From Marinicella sediminis (GTDB lineage: Bacteria; Pseudomonadota; Gammaproteobacteria; Xanthomonadales; Marinicellaceae): DNA of 64,000 bases. Position 1 is the stretch's first letter; the number at the start of each line of letters is the position of its first letter. Where the stretch lies: assembly GCF_002000055.1 (NCBI RefSeq), contig NZ_MVBD01000006.1:62001-126000 (forward strand), read 5' to 3'. Position numbers and translations under genes: made by a program. This document shows positions 33,588 through 41,042 of this stretch, piece after piece. The notes below the pieces were generated by a model, which saw only the letters and a program-made list of their open reading frames with translations, was not told where the DNA came from and did not search any database.

Positions 33588-35170
33588 TGAGTCAGTTTAT
33601 ACTTTCCATGAGTTGGTTGCTGTTACAAATGCTGGTGATTGCCGGATTGATGCGCTGGGCCAGTCAACAACCTCTGAGCGCAAGGCATCGATTGATGATT
33701 TGGCGAACTGGGCTGATCTCTATGACCATGATACCCTTCCTGAGCCCTCAAATGGCCATGATCCAATTACCCTGGCTGCCATCAGAGCAAGCACCCTCAC
33801 AATGGGTGCCTGTGACGGAACAAACCGCCGAGTTATTTACATCAACGCCATTTTCGGACAGCCACAATGGCTTTTACGGGAACTGGCTGATGACATTGTG
33901 GTTATTGGTTGCTGTGGTCCTGGTCATTGTGTGGCTGAAAAGGTTTTTTCATTTATGGATCATCACCAACCAGGCCACAAAAATAACCGATCCGGGCTGG
34001 TCTGAATTGGTTGTTGCATGCCGCCAGCAGCTCAACCTGCGACAAAGCCCGGTGCTCAGAACCACCAGGCATCTGCCATCGCCTTGTACCTGGGGTTTCA
34101 TCAGGCCAGTCATTCTGCTGCCTGACAACATCAGCAACCCGGCAACCCGCCGCATGGTTTTGCTGCATGAAATGGCCCACATCAAGCGCGGTGACTGGCT
34201 GTGGATGACCCTGGCTGAACTGACCACGATGATCTGTTGGTTTAACCCCTTCTTGTGGTGGGTCAAACGTCAATTGATCAATGGTTTTGAAACGGCTTGC
34301 GATGAGCTGGTGCTTCAACAATCCATCAAACCCAGTGCCTATGCCGAAACCTTATTACACTTTCATCAGGCCTCACAGCAGCAAATACTCAACGCAGTGA
34401 TGATGGCAGAACACAGCGCCATGTATCACCGGCTGCAATCCATCCTCAATCCACCAACCAGGAGTTTTCTCATGAACCACAACAAACAATTGATGATCAC
34501 CGCCACGGTGGCCACCCTGATGGCCCTGACCGGCTTCACCCAACTCACCCAGGCCCATTCGCCTGACGAGGCTGCTAAATACCCAAATCCACCAGTAGCC
34601 ATTGCTGAACCGCAGGCCGCACCGGCACCCGGTGCACCACCTGTCATCCATCCCGACATGCCTGTTGCTCCGGCAAGGATCCACGCACCGGATGCGATCC
34701 GGATTCAGCCAAAACCTCCGGTTGAGGGCAACCATCCCGCTACCCCACGAGCGCCTCAGATCGGCAACAGAGTTCAGCGGCATGAACAACAACGACGTGA
34801 AGCTCAACACCGTGTACGGGCAGAACAGCGACGGACCGACCAGGCAAGACATGAACAGCGTCTGCAACTGACACAACAGCGCAAGGCTCTGCGCACCCTG
34901 GAACAGTCCCAACTGCGCCAGGTCATTGAACAGCGACAGGCCATCCAAACTCATGCGCAACCCCTGGTGACAGCAGAAGAACGACAACTGATCAACGAAA
35001 GACACCGAATCAGGGCAACTGAAGCCCGCCTTAAAGCCAGAGAACAGGCCATTCGTACGCAACAAAAACAGCTCAATTCTGAACGCCTTCGCTTGCTGGA
35101 GCAACAACAAAAAATCCGCCTCGAACTGGACCAAGCTCAGCAGAATAACCACATACCAACCAATCAATAA
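33584..35170 (+). CDS. M56 (BlaR1/MecR1-like) membrane metalloprotease with coiled-coil sensor region
   Basis: A 528-residue partner of the BlaI-like repressor. Membrane helices lie at about 3-22, 103-125 and 303-320. The zinc protease domain holds HEMAHIKRGDW (His195, Glu196, His199) and the downstream NGFETACDELVL with the third-ligand Glu. In BlaR1 a penicillin-binding sensor follows; here the exported part (about 325-528) is instead a Pro/Ala-rich linker followed by roughly 140 residues of Gln/Arg/Glu-rich heptad-like helix (QRHEQQRREAQHRVRAEQRR and so on). No serine acylation motif is present, so it should not sense beta-lactams covalently. The signal is unknown. Confidence 0.93.
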   Translation: MMSQFILSMSWLLLQMLVIAGLMRWASQQPLSARHRLMIWRTGLISMTMIPFLSPQMAMIQLPWLPSEQAPSQWVPVTEQTAELFTSTPFSDSHNGFYGNWLMTLWLLVAVVLVIVWLKRFFHLWIITNQATKITDPGWSELVVACRQQLNLRQSPVLRTTRHLPSPCTWGFIRPVILLPDNISNPATRRMVLLHEMAHIKRGDWLWMTLAELTTMICWFNPFLWWVKRQLINGFETACDELVLQQSIKPSAYAETLLHFHQASQQQILNAVMMAEHSAMYHRLQSILNPPTRSFLMNHNKQLMITATVATLMALTGFTQLTQAHSPDEAAKYPNPPVAIAEPQAAPAPGAPPVIHPDMPVAPARIHAPDAIRIQPKPPVEGNHPATPRAPQIGNRVQRHEQQRREAQHRVRAEQRRTDQARHEQRLQLTQQRKALRTLEQSQLRQVIEQRQAIQTHAQPLVTAEERQLINERHRIRATEARLKAREQAIRTQQKQLNSERLRLLEQQQKIRLELDQAQQNNHIPTNQ

Positions 35171-35291
35171 GCGGTATTGTGCTGTTGAATGAGGCATGTC
35201 ATTTCAAGAAAAACGGCTTGTGCTAACTGCAAACCTTAAACACCGGCAGCCTGAATGATCATCCTTGATTTAAATCCAATCAGCAGGCCGC

Positions 35292-35550
35292 GGAGAGCTG
35301 ATGACCAGCTCGACCCGCCGAATCGGTTAGGCAGATCATACAGATATGGCGGTTTGACGAAGTCAAGAAGCCATAATGGAATGATCGATAAGCCGTGAGC
35401 GATCGCGAATTAGAGCGTCGGGCGCTTGATCACACCACATGATCACCGAGGCCCCGGTCTCTGTTCCAGACGAGACCCTAACTCCTCCATCCGTAGAGTC
35501 GGCATTCACTTTTGTCAGGAACAAAAGTGAATGAAGTCCCAAGATCATTC
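35292..35550 (+). repeat. Dispersed intergenic repeat, copy B
   Basis: Gap-free match to 7512-7770 with about 15 mismatches. The terminal hairpin CATTCACTTTTGT / ACAAAAGTGAATG is perfect here too, with loop CAGGA. It lies between the M56 gene and the TPR membrane protein gene in the 35171-35638 intergenic space, where I see nothing else. Both full copies are in the same orientation. Confidence 0.9.
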
Positions 35551-35638
35551 CCTTTTATGCGGCCTTTTATTGTCCATCAGGGTTTTTGAAACGAATTGTT
35601 AGATCGGGTAGAATCGGTGTTTTACTCAAGGATTGCTG

Positions 35639-36883
35639 ATGAGCGACGAGTTGCCTCCTTTTTGGAAAAACATGGGTTATTTCTTTCGCTACATGCAGAA
35701 AGACCAGCTGTATTTTCAAATCACTTTGCTGGCGCTGGCCAACATTTTATTGATCATACCCTCCTTAATCATCAACCTGATCATCAGTGCCTTGTTGTTT
35801 CTGACATCATACAAACTGGCCTTCGAAGTGTTACATACGGTGGCCTCCGGCCACCTGAGTTATCAGGACAAACAAACCTTCGACATCGACGATAAAATTG
35901 GTTTCAAGGCCGTTGCCATGGGCGTGTTACAGATTTTAATCTATCTGTTCGTGTATCGTTATGATCCACCCATTGGTTTGTCACTGTTGATCTGTTCGGT
36001 GCTGGTCACCCCGGCCTATTTAATGGTCCTCAGTCAAACCCAAAGTGTCTTGGCATCATTCAATCCGGCTAACCTGTTTTTAGTCATGACTCGCATTGGT
36101 GCAGAATATGTCGCGTTGTTGCTATTTTTTGTGGGTTGTTCTGCTCTCAATTTGTTGATTCGCTACTATCTGGGAGGTGCCTTACCAGGCCTGGTGGGAG
36201 ATGTGTTACTGGCCTGGCTGCTGTACTTTTTACTTATTTTTTCATTTTTGGTCATCGGCTATGTGATGTACCGGCATGCCGATGAGTTGGGTCAGGAGAC
36301 CATTGACACCATCCATGTTAAACCTGATACCAGCGGCCACATCGATCCCATCAAGGATCGCATCAAAGAGCTGTTGAAACATAAAAAATACCCAGAAGTA
36401 ATCGCCATCGTTGAAGAACTGGAAACCGAAGGATCGCGCAAAGACCTGCACAATTACCTGGCACAGGCTCAGCAGGCGTTGACCAAACAACAACGTCTGC
36501 GGCCGGAAGAACGGCTCAGTCAGATGGTTGACAACCGTCAAATGAAGGCGGCACTGGAGTTGGCATTGTCATACATAGATGACGGGCACCACATCAAACC
36601 CCTTGATCCCGAGCCAATCAATGCACTGATTCGCTTTGCTTTTGAAAATAACCGATTCAATGAAACCCTGAAATTATGCCGGGGTTTTGATCACAGGTAT
36701 CCGATGGAACATCAGGCCATCGTGGATCATTTTTTTCTGGTGGCCAAAATTTATTACCAGAACAAGCGTCAGGAGCAATCTAAAAAGCTCCTGCAGTCAT
36801 TGATCAGTAAATACCAGAACACCACCAACATCAATGCAGTCAAATCTTACCTCAAAGGCATTGAAAAATTAGCTGACCGATGA
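35639..36883 (+). CDS. Multi-pass membrane protein with TPR-like cytoplasmic tail
   Basis: A 414-residue protein. The first 215 residues contain about six hydrophobic segments (ITLLALANILLIIPSLIINLII, FKAVAMGVLQILIYLFVY, LSLLICSVLVTPAYLMVL, YVALLLFFVGCSALNLLI, VLLAWLLYFLLIFSFLVIGYV). The rest is a helical TPR-like domain (IKELLKHKKYPEVIAIVEEL, LHNYLAQAQQAL, NRFNETLKLCRGF, VAKIYYQNKRQEQSKKLL). No enzymatic motif. ATG 35639 has AAGGA upstream; TTG 35633 is an alternative. It ends one base before the stop of the convergent halogenase gene. Function unknown; possibly a scaffold in the membrane. Confidence 0.85.
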   Translation: MSDELPPFWKNMGYFFRYMQKDQLYFQITLLALANILLIIPSLIINLIISALLFLTSYKLAFEVLHTVASGHLSYQDKQTFDIDDKIGFKAVAMGVLQILIYLFVYRYDPPIGLSLLICSVLVTPAYLMVLSQTQSVLASFNPANLFLVMTRIGAEYVALLLFFVGCSALNLLIRYYLGGALPGLVGDVLLAWLLYFLLIFSFLVIGYVMYRHADELGQETIDTIHVKPDTSGHIDPIKDRIKELLKHKKYPEVIAIVEELETEGSRKDLHNYLAQAQQALTKQQRLRPEERLSQMVDNRQMKAALELALSYIDDGHHIKPLDPEPINALIRFAFENNRFNETLKLCRGFDHRYPMEHQAIVDHFFLVAKIYYQNKRQEQSKKLLQSLISKYQNTTNINAVKSYLKGIEKLADR

Positions 36884-38509
36884 TCAGGTCCAACCAGCAG
36901 GCGGTTGAGCAGGCGGATAATCAGGCATGTCCAACTTGGCTTTCAGCCAATCTGCATGACTTGGAAAACGGTTTTGCGCCATCTGCAGGCGTTGCCGGAC
37001 CACCGGATGCAAAGTAGCTGCTGTCGGGTTGTTATAACGAAACACCTTTGATCTGTTTTCAAAACCCATAGAATACATCACAAACATGTAATTATGATGA
37101 TTCCAGATACCGGCATCATCCACCGCTGGCCGGGTGTCTCCGCCGGTTTTACCGGCTGGAAAATGAGCCTGTGAGAAGCCCGGCATCAACTGATCTTCAA
37201 AGTCTGAGGCGCTGGGTGGTTTCATGGTCCAGAAATCCAGCTTGGCTTTCAATCTGGGATTGATCCGTTGGTCTTTTTGCACCTCCCTCCAAAAAGCGGT
37301 GTCATTGCGCTGAGTCAGGCAATAGTGCATATTGATAAAATCCAACACCTCATAGTACCGGTTGGATAAGATCCGGTTGTAACGAAAAGCCATGTCTGCC
37401 ATGTGGTCCTCATGCCAAGGAAAATGCTCTGCCAGCATCACTGCACCCAAATCGCTGAGGTACAGACCAGTGGATTCAAGCGGTTCAATAAAACCACCAG
37501 CCAGACCCAAGGCAATGCAGTTGCCTTTCCAGTGCTGGTGGCGGCGACCGACTTTGAAATGAATGGTTCTGGCTGGCAAATCATCTGTGCCTGGCCCCTG
37601 ATAAGCGCGCAATTCCTGCTCTGCCTGTTCTTCAGTAATGTAATCACTGGCATGCACATAACCAATGGACCGCTGATGCAACATTGGGATGTCCCACACC
37701 CAGCCGTTGGACAAGGCGGTGGCGGTGGTATAAGGCCGAACCATACCTGGATAAAACCGATCATAGGGCACATGCATGGCGATCGCCCGGTTGCACAACA
37801 GGTACTGAGAAAAATCTTCCCAGCCCACGCCCATTTGCTGTTCAATCAGCATGGCTCTGAAGCCGGTACAATCAATGAACAGGTCTGCTTCTCTATCGCC
37901 GGCACGATCTGTTTGAACGGCATTGATGTGGCCATTGTCCTGCATGATGACACCTTCCACATTGGCCTGAATGTGTTGAACGCCACGGGCCACAGAAAAG
38001 TCACGCAGGTAGTCGGCGAATTTTTGCGCATTCATGTGAAAAGCTGCGCTGAACTGACCTCCTGGGGTGAGGCCACCATCCAGCGATTTGGGAGCCAGGC
38101 CCAATTCGCAAATTTTCGCCTGTGCAGAACAGCTGTCAACAAAAGAAATACTGCGGTCACTGGCCAGCCATTGCTGGGCCAGGTGATCCATTGGTTTGGG
38201 TGCGAGGCGATTGAACGGGTGGTAGTAGTGGGAGTTGTCATTTTTCACCCAATTGGCGTACTTAATCGCTTGTTTAAATGACCCATCAGTGGCTTTTAAC
38301 AATTCCATTTCATCAATGCCGATCACCGCCAGGGTATGGCGGATGGACAGCACCGTAGCCTCACCCACCGAAATGCGAGGGATGTCTGGCGATTCAATCA
38401 GGGATATCTCTACCCTGGGGTTGTTGCCTTTGTCGTTCAGGGCGCCATTGAGGTAGGCCGCGGCAGTCCAGCCAGAAGATCCTCCACCAACTATCACCAA
38501 CCGTTTCAC
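36884..38509 (-). CDS. Flavin-dependent tryptophan halogenase (second of tandem pair)
   Basis: A 541-residue FADH2-dependent halogenase of the PrnA/RebH type. It has the FAD fold IVGGGSSGWTAAAYL, SVGEAT, the lysine that carries the chloramine (FKQAIKYANW, Lys83), ADLFIDCTGFRA, the diagnostic WxWxIP as GWVWDIP, and the glutamate in GGFIEPLESTGLYLS. These enzymes halogenate tryptophan or related indoles; the physiological substrate in TonB-receptor loci is unknown. GTG 38509 overlaps the upstream stop (GTGA). The frame upstream of it belongs to the first halogenase. Very similar to its neighbour, so a tandem duplication. Confidence 0.95.
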   Translation of the reverse strand: MKRLVIVGGGSSGWTAAAYLNGALNDKGNNPRVEISLIESPDIPRISVGEATVLSIRHTLAVIGIDEMELLKATDGSFKQAIKYANWVKNDNSHYYHPFNRLAPKPMDHLAQQWLASDRSISFVDSCSAQAKICELGLAPKSLDGGLTPGGQFSAAFHMNAQKFADYLRDFSVARGVQHIQANVEGVIMQDNGHINAVQTDRAGDREADLFIDCTGFRAMLIEQQMGVGWEDFSQYLLCNRAIAMHVPYDRFYPGMVRPYTTATALSNGWVWDIPMLHQRSIGYVHASDYITEEQAEQELRAYQGPGTDDLPARTIHFKVGRRHQHWKGNCIALGLAGGFIEPLESTGLYLSDLGAVMLAEHFPWHEDHMADMAFRYNRILSNRYYEVLDFINMHYCLTQRNDTAFWREVQKDQRINPRLKAKLDFWTMKPPSASDFEDQLMPGFSQAHFPAGKTGGDTRPAVDDAGIWNHHNYMFVMYSMGFENRSKVFRYNNPTAATLHPVVRQRLQMAQNRFPSHADWLKAKLDMPDYPPAQPPAGWT

Positions 38510-40146
38510 GCCAACCACCCTTTGGGTTGTGCCGCCGTTGTGTACTGTCCCATACCCACATGATGTTGTAGCCATTGGTGATGTAATGGTAATTTGCCAT
38601 GGGCCTGTTGCAGGCGCTGGAGGATGTAGGGGTGTACCTGTAAGGGTGGACGATTCTGACCGAATCTTTGGCGATACCCTTCACTGTCAAAATGCATGCC
38701 ATACAAGATGCATTCATAACTTTCATGATTCCACAAAGCTGCGGTATCCACCGGTACCCTCTGGTCTTGCATAAAGGGGTTATCAGCCATGGATTGCAGC
38801 GCCTGTCCGGGCAGCAATTGATCTTCAAAATCAGACATGCTCGGTGGCTTTTTGGCCCAATAGGCCAACTTTGCCTGTAAGCGGTCATTGATTCGCTCAG
38901 GCTTCTGTACTTCCCGCCAGAAGGCCGTGTCGGTGCGTTTGCTCAGACAATAGTGCATGTTGATGAAATCCAGCACCTCATAGAAACGGTTGCTCAAAAT
39001 GCGGTTGTATCTGAATGCCATGGCTTCCATGTGGTCATCGTGGTTGGGGAAGTATTCGGCCAGCATCACCGCACCCAAGTCGCTGAGGTAAAGTCCGGTC
39101 GATTCCAGTGGTTCGATGAAACCACCTGACAAGCCAATGGCCACACAGTTACCTTGCCAGTTGGCCTGCCGTCGACCCACTTTAAAATGCACGGTCCGCA
39201 CCGGAAGCTCTTCGCAGCCTGGGCCCTGATAAGCCTGTAATTCTTTGATGGCATCCGCTTCACTGATGAAGTCACTTGAATGCACATAGCCCATGGAACG
39301 CTGTGATTGCATGGGAATGTCCCATACCCAGCCATTGGAAAGGGCCGTTGCGGTGGTATATGGCCTGACCATCCCGGGGTAGTGATGCTTATAGGGGGCA
39401 TGCATGGCCACCGCGCGGTCACACAATAACCACTGAGAACAGTCTTCAAAACCCACACCCATGGTCTGCTCAATCAACTTGGCCCGAAAACCAGTGCAAT
39501 CGATGTATAAATCAGCCGTCAGCTGCTGTTGTTGATCGGTGTTTACTGCTGCTATCCAACCATTGTCTCGTTGGCTGATGTCTGTGACATTGGCATAGAT
39601 GTGCCTGACCCCTTTGGGGACGATGAAATCCCGCAGGTAATCGGCAAATTTCTGAGCATTCATGTGATAGGCGTATGTCAAAGGCGCGCCCATGTCCCAG
39701 GGCCCCATCATCAATGGCGCTTTCCCCATTTCACAAATCACTGGTTGTTCTGAACACGTTTCCATGAATGGAATTTTGCGGTCACTGGACAGCCACTGCA
39801 CGCCGGCAAAATCCAACGGCTGACGTCGTGTTCGTCCAAAGGGATGGTGATAATAACTGTTATCCAGGTGCTCCCAGTTCACATATTTAATCGATTGTTT
39901 GAAAGTGGCATCGGTGGCCCGCATAAAATCCAGTTCATCAACACCAATTACTGACAGCAAATGGCGCATTGAAGGGATGGTCGCCTCACCCACAGAGATG
40001 CGCGGGATATCCGGAGATTCAACCACGGTGATAGCTGCCCTCGGTGGTAATCCTGGAACATTCAATGCCTGATGAAGATAAGCAGCAGCCATCCAACCGG
40101 CTGAACCGCCACCAACAATCAATATTGTTCTCACTGCTTGTTCCAT
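38506..40146 (-). CDS. Flavin-dependent tryptophan halogenase (first of tandem pair)
   Basis: A 546-residue paralog of the adjacent halogenase with IVGGGSAGWMAAAYL, SVGEATIPSM, FKQSIKYVNW (Lys87), YIDCTGFRAK, GWVWDIP and GGFIEPLESTGLYLS. The active-site set is intact in both copies, so both are expected to be active, perhaps with different substrates or positions. It starts 3 bases after the stop of the sulfotransferase-like gene. A flavin reductase, required to supply FADH2, is not encoded nearby. Confidence 0.95.
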   Translation of the reverse strand: MEQAVRTILIVGGGSAGWMAAAYLHQALNVPGLPPRAAITVVESPDIPRISVGEATIPSMRHLLSVIGVDELDFMRATDATFKQSIKYVNWEHLDNSYYHHPFGRTRRQPLDFAGVQWLSSDRKIPFMETCSEQPVICEMGKAPLMMGPWDMGAPLTYAYHMNAQKFADYLRDFIVPKGVRHIYANVTDISQRDNGWIAAVNTDQQQQLTADLYIDCTGFRAKLIEQTMGVGFEDCSQWLLCDRAVAMHAPYKHHYPGMVRPYTTATALSNGWVWDIPMQSQRSMGYVHSSDFISEADAIKELQAYQGPGCEELPVRTVHFKVGRRQANWQGNCVAIGLSGGFIEPLESTGLYLSDLGAVMLAEYFPNHDDHMEAMAFRYNRILSNRFYEVLDFINMHYCLSKRTDTAFWREVQKPERINDRLQAKLAYWAKKPPSMSDFEDQLLPGQALQSMADNPFMQDQRVPVDTAALWNHESYECILYGMHFDSEGYRQRFGQNRPPLQVHPYILQRLQQAHGKLPLHHQWLQHHVGMGQYTTAAQPKGWLA

Positions 40147-40149
40147 GAT

Positions 40150-40938
40150 TCAAACATATCCCAGCAATTTACGCAGTCCAGGTACGGCATAATCCACCAA
40201 TTGCTTTTGGACGTCCGGCAATTCTTTGGGCAACTCGACGGGTTTACCATACAGGTTTTCTCTGGCTGTGCCACTTTGTTTGCGGTCAGCACCAGCCGCA
40301 ATTCGCTGTTGCCAATCATCCGGTAATTCAGCAATGCCCGCATCTGTCAGTATCTCAGAAAAGAACCTTTTTGCAGCTGGTTGATCCAGGTTTTTGACGT
40401 GATGAACCAGGTCTTCAAATTTTACCAATCGTGCTCCGGTACCCAACCAGGCCACGGCGTTGTGGGTGAAAATTTCTGCCATGGTCGGGGCTTTCTGGTA
40501 GATGCCAAAAATCATCATGTTGAGGATTTGCTCAACGCTGAACTCCGGCCCTTTTAAATGACCCAGGTCACCTTCAAATGAATCGGAAAGAAAAAACCGT
40601 GCCCGTGCCAACACCCAATCGTAGGGATCACGAACCACGACGATTTGTTTTACCTGATGCATGGCATATGCTGATTCATCTGAAAACAACAGGTGGCCCC
40701 AACTGAGCTTGGGCTGCTTTTTGTCGAATGCCCTGAGGTGTTGATGCAACACCGGTATCTGAATAAACATCTCATGATACTGTTGCTGTACAGGAACAAA
40801 CATGCGGAAGATGTTACGAATCAAGTGGGTCCCACATTTGGGGACCGAGTTGAGAAAAACCGGCTGCTTCAGCGGTTGTTGTGTGAATTGTTGATTGATT
40901 TCATTGAGGTTATCGGCTTTGGCGATGATTCTGGGCAT
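40150..40938 (-). CDS. Sulfotransferase-domain protein
   Basis: A 262-residue protein with the two PAPS-binding elements of sulfotransferases: the 5'-phosphosulfate loop SVPKCGTHLIRNIF (compare PKSGTTW) and the 3'-phosphate site VVVRDPYDWVLARARFFL. The mid-region YQKAPTMAEIFTHNAVAWL and LVKFEDLVHH (the conserved 'yEdl') also fit. Substrate unknown. It is the first gene of an operon with two tryptophan halogenases, so a sulfated, halogenated product is conceivable but speculative. A terminator separates it from the upstream TonB receptor. Confidence 0.88.
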   Translation of the reverse strand: MPRIIAKADNLNEINQQFTQQPLKQPVFLNSVPKCGTHLIRNIFRMFVPVQQQYHEMFIQIPVLHQHLRAFDKKQPKLSWGHLLFSDESAYAMHQVKQIVVVRDPYDWVLARARFFLSDSFEGDLGHLKGPEFSVEQILNMMIFGIYQKAPTMAEIFTHNAVAWLGTGARLVKFEDLVHHVKNLDQPAAKRFFSEILTDAGIAELPDDWQQRIAAGADRKQSGTARENLYGKPVELPKELPDVQKQLVDYAVPGLRKLLGYV

Positions 40939-40996
40939 GGTGTCTTGTTTTACGGGTTATTCTGATTGTACCTAACTTGTTCGATGCTGTGGAAAT

Positions 40997-41025
40997 AAAA
41001 AAGCCGGCTTTCGCCGGCTTTTTTT
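40997..41025 (-). terminator. Intrinsic terminator after the TonB receptor
   Basis: Stem AAAAAAGCCGGC / GCCGGCTTTTTT with a 4-base loop and T-runs on both sides. It lies 18 bases beyond the receptor stop and 59 bases before the sulfotransferase start on the minus strand, so the receptor and the halogenase operon are at least partly separate units. Confidence 0.9.
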
Positions 41026-41042
41026 CACCATTCTGAAACTGA

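Noticed and set aside
34373-35197. 274-codon minus-strand frame across the M56 gene 3' part
   Set aside because: A mirror of the Gln/Arg-rich coding strand; no ribosome site and unlikely composition (Leu/Cys/Ser).
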